From contig LFFH01000015.1 in assembly GCA_001510455.1 (NCBI GenBank), forward strand, positions 1-21,403: 21,403 bases of DNA, in the 5' to 3' direction. Source of the stretch: Actinobacteria bacterium casp-actino8. GTDB lineage: Bacteria; Actinomycetota; Acidimicrobiia; Acidimicrobiales; Ilumatobacteraceae. Every line of letters starts with the position of its first letter. Positions within the stretch are counted from its first letter, which is position 1. The position numbers and the translations under genes are program-made. Positions 7,937 to 14,713 of this stretch are shown here, piece after piece. The notes beneath the pieces were generated by a model. The model saw only the letters and a list, made by a program, of their open reading frames with translations, ran no database searches and had not been told where the DNA came from.

Positions 7937-8559
7937 CTCGGGAGTTCACCGACGACTTCGAGAGGACCGACGGCCTCCCATCCGGCATCAGTTCTCAGAA
8001 GCGACGACGTGGACGGGAGGAACACCAAGGGCACATCAGTGAGGCGACGAACCCGCGACTGTCGATCGGGAGTGAGTGTCTCGGATTGCGGAACGACCGT
8101 CATTCCACTCAGGAGTCCGAGACCGAGAGCCAGTGCACCACCCCGCGGATCGAGCATCGGATCGCAGAGAGCCGACGCCGACGCTGCGCATCCGACGACG
8201 ACACCTCCCGCCTGTAGAACGTCGTGCAACGCGTCCCAGATGGGGGTGTCCTTCACGACACTGCGCAGATGAATCGGGTTGTCACCCACCAGCCAAACGG
8301 CGCGCGCCGAACGCACGACGTCGGCCGCACCTTCGTCCATCGCTTCGGGACGACTCATCACCATGAGAGCTTCGACGTGCACACCGAGTCGCTCGGCCCA
8401 CGACATCGCGGCTGAAACCAGTACCTCTGGACGTTCGAAGGCGTCGGCAGTCGGTAACACCACCACCCGGTCGGCCTTCGCCTCCGACAGGAGACGCCGG
8501 TCGAGATCGTCGTGGACGCTGAAGGGTCCTCCACCTTGAAGAACGACGGTTCCCGGCAT
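7933..8559 (-). CDS. S51/cyanophycinase-like class I glutamine-amidotransferase-fold protein, probably non-catalytic
   Basis: A 208-residue protein with the LQGGGPF start, VVVLPTAD at 32-39, and VWLVGDN at 88-94. This layout resembles dipeptidase E/cyanophycinase (peptidase S51), which uses the nucleophile elbow G-x-S-A-G-A. Here that place reads GCAASASA (residues 123-130), so aligned with the motif the catalytic serine is Ala125. Ser127 or Ser129 might act instead, but neither sits at the elbow position. The protein may therefore bind without hydrolysing, or belong to an unrelated branch. The ATG at 8559 has a TAAGGT box seven bases upstream. Identification rests on motif layout only, so the family is tentative. 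Confidence 0.65.
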   Translation of the reverse strand: MPGTVVLQGGGPFSVHDDLDRRLLSEAKADRVVVLPTADAFERPEVLVSAAMSWAERLGVHVEALMVMSRPEAMDEGAADVVRSARAVWLVGDNPIHLRSVVKDTPIWDALHDVLQAGGVVVGCAASASALCDPMLDPRGGALALGLGLLSGMTVVPQSETLTPDRQSRVRRLTDVPLVFLPSTSSLLRTDAGWEAVGPLEVVGELPS

Positions 8560-8566
8560 GGCGACG

Positions 8567-8572
8567 ACCTTA
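8567..8572 (-). promoter_or_regulatory. Putative -10 box (TAAGGT) of the S51-like gene
   Basis: On the minus strand TAAGGT stands seven bases before the ATG at 8559 with no Shine-Dalgarno, as expected for a leaderless transcript covering this gene and the Gfo/Idh gene behind it. Confidence 0.45.
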
Positions 8573-8593
8573 GGCGGTGTGTTCGGCCACTTC

Positions 8594-8623
8594 TTGCCCG
8601 GGTTACCGGGGGGTAATTATGGT
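8594..8623 (+). promoter_or_regulatory. Putative promoter of the hydroxyacyl-CoA dehydrogenase-aat-ecm unit
   Basis: TTGCCC (8594-8599), an 18-base spacer and TATGGT (8618-8623) resemble -35 and -10 boxes. The start site would be about 8630, leaving a 50-base leader. GGTTACC and GGTGACC flank the -10 region as an imperfect repeat. Confidence 0.4.
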
Positions 8624-8666
8624 GACCAGCACACCTGGCCTCCGTTCTCCGTCGGACGGCCCCTCG

Positions 8667-8673
8667 GAAAGGA
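8667..8673 (+). promoter_or_regulatory. Ribosome binding site before the dehydrogenase gene
   Basis: GAAAGGA lies six bases before the ATG at 8680 and decides that start. The earlier ATG at 8675 is in another frame. Confidence 0.6.
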
Positions 8674-8679
8674 CATGGG

Positions 8680-9528
8680 ATGGCCATTCACACAGTCGGC
8701 ATCGTTGGCTCGGGAATCATGGGTTCGGGACTGGCCGAGGTCGTCGCCCGAGCCGGACTCACCGCCATCGTCCGCTCACGCTCACAGGCCACCGCCGATG
8801 CCATGGTCGCGTCCGTGGCCAAAGGCCTCGCCAAGCAGGTCGAGAAAGGCCGTCTCGCCGAGGAGGAGTCGGCGGCGATTCTCGGACGGATCACTCCGGT
8901 GTCCGATCTCGGCGCGCTGGCCGATTGTGATCTCGTCATCGAGAGCATCGTCGAGGATCTCGACACCAAGAAGACTCTGTTCGCCGAACTCGACCGCACG
9001 GTCAAAGCCGCGGCGATCCTCGCCACCAACACCTCGACCCTGCCGGTGATCGAGCTGGCCATGGTCACGTCTCGACCCGACTCGGTGTGCGGAGTGCACT
9101 TCTTCAACCCCGCCCCGGCCATGCCGCTCGTCGAGATCGTCCGACCCCTGTCGGCATCCGATGCCACGATCGACGCCGCCACGGCCTTCGCCGAGACGTG
9201 CGGTAAGCAACCGGTCCAGGTGAAGGACCGCGCTGGCTTCATCGTCAACGCACTGCTCTTCCCCTACCTCAACAACGCCATTCGCATGCTCGAGCAGGGA
9301 ACGGCCAACATGGCCGACATCGACACCGCCATGAAGGGCGGCTGCAACTTCCCGATGGGTCCGTTCGCGTTGCTCGACCTCGTCGGCCTCGACACGTCGC
9401 TCGCGATTCTGGACGCCCTGTACGACGAGTTCCGTGATCCGAACTACGCCGCGATGCCCACGCTGCGGCGCATGGTTGCCGCCGGTCGCCTCGGTCGCAA
9501 GACCAAGGGCGGCTTCTACGACTACTGA
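8680..9528 (+). CDS. 3-hydroxyacyl-CoA (3-hydroxybutyryl-CoA) dehydrogenase
   Basis: The enzyme oxidises 3-hydroxyacyl-CoA with NAD(P) or reduces acetoacetyl-CoA. The 282-residue monomer has an N-terminal GxGxMG nucleotide motif (GSGIMGSG at 10-17), the NTSTLP segment with Ser119, the catalytic His140 in HFFNPAP, and Glu152. The C-terminal domain shows RAGFIVN and ends KTKGGFYDY. Paralogues differ in chain length and direction, so fadB2, hbd or paaH use cannot be separated. It is the first gene of a plus-strand set with aat twelve bases behind and ecm after that. Together with ecm it would fit acetoacetyl-CoA reduction to crotonyl-CoA and onward to ethylmalonyl-CoA. Confidence 0.93.
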   Translation: MAIHTVGIVGSGIMGSGLAEVVARAGLTAIVRSRSQATADAMVASVAKGLAKQVEKGRLAEEESAAILGRITPVSDLGALADCDLVIESIVEDLDTKKTLFAELDRTVKAAAILATNTSTLPVIELAMVTSRPDSVCGVHFFNPAPAMPLVEIVRPLSASDATIDAATAFAETCGKQPVQVKDRAGFIVNALLFPYLNNAIRMLEQGTANMADIDTAMKGGCNFPMGPFALLDLVGLDTSLAILDALYDEFRDPNYAAMPTLRRMVAAGRLGRKTKGGFYDY

Positions 9529-9540
9529 TCGAAACGAGCG

Positions 9541-10284
9541 ATGAGGTCCTCACTTCTCGGACCGGGCGATCAGGCGCGATTCGCGATCGAGCCGACGCCT
9601 CTCGCCACGAGTGAGTGGGACTTCTCGGATGTCCCACTCCCCGACGAAGGATCCGACGACGACACCGATCTGGTGTGCATCGGTGCCGATCTCGAACCGG
9701 CCACTTTGGTCTCGGCCTACTCGAACGGATTCTTTCCGATGCACGTCGGTGATCGACGAAAGGAGATCGGCTGGTTCTCACCCGATCCCCGCGGTGTGAT
9801 TCCAATCGGGGGCCTGCACGTTTCGCGTTCGTTGCGAAAGCACACGCGGCGGTTTCGCTGCACGATCGACCTGGCGTTCGAACAGGTGATGCGTGAATGC
9901 GGTGACGAGCGGCGACCACACGGGTGGATCGACGACGAGTTCGTTCGCGCCTACTGCGAGATGCACCGACTCGGTCGAGCCCATTCGATCGAGGTGTGGC
10001 TGGGCGACGACCTGGTCGGAGGTCTCTACGGGGTCAGCATCGGTCGACTCTTCGCCGGAGAGAGCATGTTCCATCGGGTGACCGATGCGTCGAAAGTCGC
10101 GCTCGTCGCCACCATGGAGGTGCTGACCGCTCTCGACTTCCAGCTGTTCGACGTGCAGTGGACGACACCTCACCTGCGGTCGATGGGTGCCGTCGACCTA
10201 CCCCGACACGAGTATCTCGAGTTGCTTCGTCGGGCCGTCGGGCCCGTTCGACGAGGAATTCCGCCGCTGACCCCGACAGACTGA
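9541..10284 (+). CDS. aat: Leucyl/phenylalanyl-tRNA-protein transferase
   Basis: The enzyme adds Leu or Phe from tRNA to the N-terminus of proteins that begin with Arg or Lys, marking them for ClpS/ClpAP (N-end rule). The diagnostic run GGLYGVSIGRLFAGESMF, followed by a DASKVAL segment, is present at about residues 160-187, and the N-terminal YSNGFFPM motif at 60-67 is also characteristic. At 247 residues it matches the family. It sits 12 bases behind the hydroxyacyl-CoA dehydrogenase gene and four before ecm, so it is presumably co-transcribed, although there is no evident metabolic link. Confidence 0.95.
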   Translation: MRSSLLGPGDQARFAIEPTPLATSEWDFSDVPLPDEGSDDDTDLVCIGADLEPATLVSAYSNGFFPMHVGDRRKEIGWFSPDPRGVIPIGGLHVSRSLRKHTRRFRCTIDLAFEQVMRECGDERRPHGWIDDEFVRAYCEMHRLGRAHSIEVWLGDDLVGGLYGVSIGRLFAGESMFHRVTDASKVALVATMEVLTALDFQLFDVQWTTPHLRSMGAVDLPRHEYLELLRRAVGPVRRGIPPLTPTD

Positions 10285-10288
10285 CGCC

Positions 10289-12265
10289 ATGACTGCAGAC
10301 TCCTCGGCCCCTCCGTCGGATGCACCTCGTCGCGACGCTCCGTGGCTGATGCGCACGTACTCGGGTCACTCGACGGCCAAGGCATCCAACGAGCTGTACC
10401 GGACGAATCTGGCCAAAGGTCAGACCGGTCTGTCGATCGCCTTCGATCTCCCGACACAGACCGGCTACGACCCCGACTCGTCGATGGCATCAGGTGAGGT
10501 CGGAAAGGTCGGTGTGCCCGTCGCCCACCTCGGTCACATGCGCACTCTGCTCGACGGAATTCCGCCCGGACAGATGAACACGTCGATGACCATCAATGCG
10601 ACCGCCGCTTGGATGTTGGCTCTTTACGTCGCCAACGCCGAGGAGCAGGGTGTCGAGCGTGCGCAACTTCGCGGCACCACACAGAACGACATCGTCAAGG
10701 AATATCTGTCACGAGGCACGTACATCTTTCCGCCGGTTCCTTCGCGGCGATTGATCGTCGACATGGTCGCCTGGTGTGCGAACAACACGCCGAAGTGGAA
10801 TCCCATGAACGTCTGCTCGTACCACTTGCAAGAAGCAGGCGCCACTCCCGTTCAAGAGATCGCCTACTCACTCGCCACTGCAGTCGGCGTACTCGACGCC
10901 GTCCGCGATTCGGGTCAAGTGCCGGCCGAGCAGTTCCCCCAAGTGTTCGCGTCGATCTCGTTCTTCGTGAATGCAGGAATTCGATTCGTGGAAGAAGTGT
11001 GCAAGATGCGCGCCTTCACCGAACTCTGGGAGCGCATCGGTCGTGATCGATACGGCGTCACCGACGAGAAGTCCCTTCGCTTCCGATACGGCGTGCAGGT
11101 CAACTCCCTCGGTCTCACCGAGGCCCAACCAGAGAACAACGTGCAACGCATCGTTCTCGAGATGCTGGCCGTGTCGCTGTCGAAGAAGGCTCGGGCCCGT
11201 TCGATCCAACTACCGGCCTGGAACGAGGCACTCGGCCTGCCCACACCTTGGGATCAGCAATGGAGTCTGCGCATGCAGCAAGTTCTCGCCTTCGAGAGCG
11301 ATCTCCTCGAATACGGCGACATCTTCGACGGCTCCCACGTGATCGAAGAACGAACGTCGGCGATCCGAGACGAAGCGTGGGCCGAATTCGAAGAAGTCCT
11401 CCAGCTCGGCGGAGCGTTCGAAGCAGTCGACCACTTGAAGGGTCGGCTCGTGAAGTCGATGGCCGAACGTACCCGACGTATCGAGTCCGGAGAACAGGTC
11501 GTGGTCGGTGTGAACAGCTACCGCGAAACCGAAGTCTCACCTCTCGGAGGCGGCGACAAGATCGTGAAAGTCGATCCGGCCGTCGAACGCGAGACCATCG
11601 CCGATGTCGATGCGTGGCGAGGGGCACGGGATCAAGGGGCGGTCGATGCCGCGCTGACCGAACTCCGACGAGCCGCAGTCGACGGTGACAACATCATGGA
11701 ACCGTCGATCGCTCTTGCCAAGGCCGGCGGCACCACCGGGGAATGGGCCGGAGTTCTCCGCGACGTGTTCGGTGAGTACCGAGCACCGACTGGTGTCTCG
11801 GCTGCGGTCGGTAAACGACCCGGTGAACTCGCCGACGTCGCCGACTTCGTTCGAACGATCCCTGGTGGTCCTCCCAAACTTCTGGTGGCCAAGCCCGGAC
11901 TCGACGGCCATTCCAACGGGGCCGAACAGATCGCAGTCGCGGCCCGGGACGCCGGTATGGAAGTGATCTACTCCGGTATCCGCCTCACACCCGAACAGAT
12001 CGCGGCCAGTGCACGAGACGAAGATCCCGACGTGATCGGCCTGTCGATTCTTTCCGGGTCACATCTGTCTCTCGTACCCGCGGTCATCGAATGCCTGAAG
12101 AAGGACGGTGTCGACATTCCGGTGGTCGTCGGCGGAATCATTCCCGAGGAAGATCGGCCACGACTGCTCGCCGGTGGGGTCACCGCCGTCTACACGCCAA
12201 AGGACTTCGAACTCGGCCGCATCATGCGCGACATCGCCGAGATCGCATCGGCTTCCCGAGCCTGA
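10289..12265 (+). CDS. ecm: Ethylmalonyl-CoA mutase (coenzyme B12-dependent, MeaA/Ecm type)
   Basis: This is a B12-dependent acyl-CoA mutase in one 658-residue chain. The TIM-barrel domain comes first (YSGHSTAKASN and AFDLPTQTGYD near the start), and the C-terminal cobalamin domain has the base-off motif DGHSNG with His541, GLSILSGSH with Ser586/Leu588, and VVGGIIPEED with Gly615-616. Family-level identity along MNTSMTINATA, QVNSLGLTE and WNEALGLPTPWDQQWSLRM matches what I recall of the ethylmalonyl-CoA mutases, not the two-subunit methylmalonyl-CoA mutases. It would convert ethylmalonyl-CoA to methylsuccinyl-CoA in the ethylmalonyl-CoA pathway. Distinction from a methylmalonyl-CoA or isobutyryl-CoA enzyme rests on memory of those sequences. 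Four bases separate it from aat, so it belongs to the same unit. Confidence 0.88.
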   Translation: MTADSSAPPSDAPRRDAPWLMRTYSGHSTAKASNELYRTNLAKGQTGLSIAFDLPTQTGYDPDSSMASGEVGKVGVPVAHLGHMRTLLDGIPPGQMNTSMTINATAAWMLALYVANAEEQGVERAQLRGTTQNDIVKEYLSRGTYIFPPVPSRRLIVDMVAWCANNTPKWNPMNVCSYHLQEAGATPVQEIAYSLATAVGVLDAVRDSGQVPAEQFPQVFASISFFVNAGIRFVEEVCKMRAFTELWERIGRDRYGVTDEKSLRFRYGVQVNSLGLTEAQPENNVQRIVLEMLAVSLSKKARARSIQLPAWNEALGLPTPWDQQWSLRMQQVLAFESDLLEYGDIFDGSHVIEERTSAIRDEAWAEFEEVLQLGGAFEAVDHLKGRLVKSMAERTRRIESGEQVVVGVNSYRETEVSPLGGGDKIVKVDPAVERETIADVDAWRGARDQGAVDAALTELRRAAVDGDNIMEPSIALAKAGGTTGEWAGVLRDVFGEYRAPTGVSAAVGKRPGELADVADFVRTIPGGPPKLLVAKPGLDGHSNGAEQIAVAARDAGMEVIYSGIRLTPEQIAASARDEDPDVIGLSILSGSHLSLVPAVIECLKKDGVDIPVVVGGIIPEEDRPRLLAGGVTAVYTPKDFELGRIMRDIAEIASASRA

Positions 12266-12268
12266 GAT

Positions 12269-12979
12269 TCAGACCGAGACGGCGCGCTCCGAGTCGATCC
12301 ACTCGCCGAGTCGCGGGCCGCTTTCGAAGCTCGTGATCAAGGCGAAACGAGGACGATCGGCGTTGTGGACCACGACGTGCCAGAGACGCTGGGTGTCCAC
12401 GACGAAACGTGCACCCTGGGGAAGAGGGACACGTCGCTCGGTCGCGGGATCGGGAAGTCCGTCGGCGTCGTTGTCCATGAGCAACATGTAACTGTCGGGC
12501 TGATCGGTGAGTTCGACCCAGGAACGAACGATCCAACCTTCGTCGTCGGGGTTGAAACGATTGTTGTCGTCTCGGTGAATCGAACGAAGAGCCGTGGCGT
12601 GATCCTGCGGTTCGAGTTTGATGATCCGTACTCGTCCGAAATTGGCTCCTACCGAATCGACGTAGCGGCGCAAGGTGGGCGCCTTCGCAGCATTGACCGT
12701 CCAGAGCGCGTCCTTGTCGGTCTTGCCCTTGTCCCAGAAACCGCGACAATCGAGTTCACCATCGGCCGATGCGAGTGGGGCGAAGTTGGTGTCACCGCCA
12801 CTCTTCCAGTCCATGTACTCGAGTGATTCCCATTCTTCACGAGGAACATCTATGGGCATCGGGCTCAACGCCACGAAGCCCGACTCGTCGAGAACGGGAA
12901 GACGACGATGAGGAGTGTCGAGGGGAATCTTGACCGACCAGTGGTCCTGGGTCGGCCAGAAAGGTGCGTCGTCGGCCAT
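12269..12979 (-). CDS. Putative Fe(II)/2-oxoglutarate-type oxygenase (cupin-like jelly roll)
   Basis: A 236-residue protein of unknown function. The middle and end form a plausible double-stranded beta-helix, with an HxD pair in IHRDDN (His135, Asp137), a distal His201 in RLWHVVVH and Arg211 in the RPRFALITS segment. This is the 2-His-1-carboxylate and 2-oxoglutarate arginine pattern of aspartyl/asparaginyl hydroxylase-like enzymes. The substrate is unknown. I choose the ATG at 12979 (MADDAPFW): a longer frame starting with TTG at 13030 would overlap the LysM gene, and TACACT lies six bases before this ATG. The gene converges on ecm with only three bases between stop codons, so there is no room for a terminator. 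Confidence 0.7.
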   Translation of the reverse strand: MADDAPFWPTQDHWSVKIPLDTPHRRLPVLDESGFVALSPMPIDVPREEWESLEYMDWKSGGDTNFAPLASADGELDCRGFWDKGKTDKDALWTVNAAKAPTLRRYVDSVGANFGRVRIIKLEPQDHATALRSIHRDDNNRFNPDDEGWIVRSWVELTDQPDSYMLLMDNDADGLPDPATERRVPLPQGARFVVDTQRLWHVVVHNADRPRFALITSFESGPRLGEWIDSERAVSV

Positions 12980-12985
12980 GACCGC

Positions 12986-12991
12986 AGTGTA
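12986..12991 (-). promoter_or_regulatory. Putative -10 box (TACACT) of the oxygenase gene
   Basis: TACACT on the minus strand stands six bases before the ATG at 12979, downstream of the LysM stop; it supports the shorter start. Confidence 0.4.
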
Positions 12992-13001
12992 CGAAGTCGG
13001 T

Positions 13002-13355
13002 TCAGGGAGTGGCGATCGTCGATTCGACAACCGGAACCGTGGTGGAGGCCGTGGGCGGAATCTTCAGACGCTGGCCGGCCTGAATGGCGTCGGGATCGGC
13101 GATGGCGTTGTACGAGATGAGATCGGACATCGACACCCCGAACGACTGAGCGATTCCGAAGAGAGTGTCGCCCTGCTGAATCGTGTAGTACTCCTCGGCC
13201 ACTGGCGCAAGGGTGGTCGGAGCGAGTGTGGTCGCCGGAATCGTGGGGGCGGCCGTCAACAACGGGAGTGTGTCGACCGACTCGTCGTCCCCACCGCACG
13301 CCACGAGCGCCGACGACACGACCACTGCGAACACGACCGATCTCACGTCACGCAT
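13002..13355 (-). CDS. LysM-domain lipoprotein
   Basis: The 117-residue protein begins with a short basic N-terminus and a hydrophobic signal ending in a lipobox (SALVAC, Cys20), so it is expected to be lipid-anchored on the outer face of the membrane. A Thr/Pro-rich spacer (30-53) leads to one LysM domain at about 57-100 (YYTIQQGDTLFGIAQSFGVS ... IQAGQRLKIP), the peptidoglycan-binding fold. Only the spacer and the single LysM make up the exported part, with no enzyme domain, so an anchoring or adaptor role is likely. It lies between the prenyl synthase and the oxygenase. Confidence 0.9.
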   Translation of the reverse strand: MRDVRSVVFAVVVSSALVACGGDDESVDTLPLLTAAPTIPATTLAPTTLAPVAEEYYTIQQGDTLFGIAQSFGVSMSDLISYNAIADPDAIQAGQRLKIPPTASTTVPVVESTIATP

Positions 13356-13387
13356 CGTAGGCGGTCGAACCGAATGATCCTCGGCGA

Positions 13388-14449
13388 TCAGTCCTGGCGT
13401 CGAGTCACGTACTCGGCGAGAGCGATCAGCTCGAGCCGGGCCGATCCCTCCAGGTCGATGGCATCGAGAGCGGCCACGGCCTCACTGGCCAGACGCTCGA
13501 TGGTCGACTCCATCTCGGCGAGGGCTCCACAGGCGACGATGACCTCTTGGACCTCGTGGACGTCGCGGTCGTCGAGTGTGGATCGGCCCACCCGATCGAG
13601 GACTGCACGCTGTGACCCATCGGCACGTTCGATCGCAATGGCGAGCAGTGGGGTGGGCTTGCCCTCCCGAAGATCGTCACCGACCGGTTTGCCGGTCACG
13701 GCCGGATCACCGAACGCTCCCATGACGTCATCGCGCATCTGGAAGGCGTCGCCCAACGGAAGACCGTACGCACTGAGAGCGGGTAAGAGGTCGACCGTGG
13801 ACCCCGGTGCGGCCATCGCAGCACCGAGGTGCAGTGGGCGCTCGACGGTGTATTTCCCGCTCTTGTACCGACAGATGCGCTCGGCCTTGTCGCGGCGGCG
13901 ATCATGATGAGCCGAACCCATCAGATCGAGGAGCTGACCGATGTTCAACTCGACACGAAGTTCGTGCCAGATCGAACGCGCCTCGGCCGACACCCCGTCG
14001 AGCAGACGATCACTGAGGACGAAGGTCAGATCGCCGATGAGTATCGCCATCCCCTCCCCGTAACGACGCGATTCACCACTTCCTCCGATTTCACGATGTC
14101 GTTCGGCGAACACCTCGTGTGTCACCGGCTCGCCACGGCGGGTCGACGCACCATCCATGATGTCGTCGTGGAAGAGCGCGAAAGCATGAAGGAGTTCGAG
14201 AGCGGCTCCGGCGTCGATCACCCGTGGGTCGTCGGCAGATCCTCCCGCACCCACGAATCCCCATTGGCAGAAAGCCGGACGGAGTCGCTTGCCTCCGGCA
14301 CCGACCAGTCGACGAATCTCGGCAACCGGCGACGTGAGATCGACGTCGAAGTCCGACCAACGAGACTCTTCGTTCCGAAGAATCGAGTCGAGACGTGCCT
14401 CCACCCGCTGCGCGATGAGGAGAAGGGACGGCGGGGGGACCGAAGTCAC
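13388..14449 (-). CDS. Trans-prenyl diphosphate synthase (GGPP/FPP type)
   Basis: The enzyme condenses isopentenyl diphosphate onto allylic diphosphates. GGKRLRP (52-58) and the first aspartate-rich motif DDIMD (95-99), followed by RRGEP, are present; the second reads RDDVMGAFGD with Asp240 and Asp241. The small residues just before the first motif do not allow a firm chain-length call, so farnesyl, geranylgeranyl or longer products are possible. The 353 residues are normal for the class. The start is a GTG at 14449, with TAGCCT six bases upstream. The xseA-xseB-prenyl synthase order is the conserved neighbourhood known from ispA of other bacteria. Confidence 0.92.
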   Translation of the reverse strand: MTSVPPPSLLLIAQRVEARLDSILRNEESRWSDFDVDLTSPVAEIRRLVGAGGKRLRPAFCQWGFVGAGGSADDPRVIDAGAALELLHAFALFHDDIMDGASTRRGEPVTHEVFAERHREIGGSGESRRYGEGMAILIGDLTFVLSDRLLDGVSAEARSIWHELRVELNIGQLLDLMGSAHHDRRRDKAERICRYKSGKYTVERPLHLGAAMAAPGSTVDLLPALSAYGLPLGDAFQMRDDVMGAFGDPAVTGKPVGDDLREGKPTPLLAIAIERADGSQRAVLDRVGRSTLDDRDVHEVQEVIVACGALAEMESTIERLASEAVAALDAIDLEGSARLELIALAEYVTRRQD

Positions 14450-14462
14450 CAGGTCAGGCTAG
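14450..14462 (-). promoter_or_regulatory. Putative leaderless promoter box of the prenyl synthase gene (CTAGCCTGACCTG)
   Basis: On the minus strand TAGCCT (14456-14461) is six bases before the GTG start. The whole 13-mer CTAGCCTGACCTG also occurs at 5917-5929 on the plus strand directly before the cyclophilin start. Confidence 0.5.
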
Positions 14463-14485
14463 GGGGAAGGCGGGGACGACGAGGG

Positions 14486-14713
14486 TCAGTCCTCGAGTCC
14501 GGCCACCACTTTTTCGATCTGCAGTTTGGCGTTACCGATGCGCTCACGGCACACACGGATCAGTTCCGACGCACGAGCCACTCGTTCCGCCAGTACGTCG
14601 ACATCCACGTCACTCTCTTCGAGTTCTCCGAGAATGACCTCGAGTTCCTCGAGCGCGGCCGCATACCCGATGTCATCGACCGAGTCACCGGATGTTCCGG
14701 CCTTCTTGCTCAT
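14486..14713 (-). CDS. xseB: Exodeoxyribonuclease VII small subunit
   Basis: A 75-residue, acidic helical protein, MSKKAGTS followed by the classic FEEAL-like helix (IGYAAALEELEVILGELE) and a second helix ending VVAGLED. Several XseB chains bind one XseA to form exonuclease VII, which degrades single-stranded DNA to oligonucleotides. Its ATG overlaps the xseA stop as ATGA, so the two are translationally coupled. A longer upstream frame from 15226 exists but is only a shadow of xseA. Confidence 0.93.
   Translation of the reverse strand: MSKKAGTSGDSVDDIGYAAALEELEVILGELEESDVDVDVLAERVARASELIRVCRERIGNAKLQIEKVVAGLED

Noticed and set aside
13356..13387. Possible promoter before the LysM gene
   Set aside because: I could not find a convincing TANNNT box or ribosome binding site at a suitable distance from the ATG at 13355.
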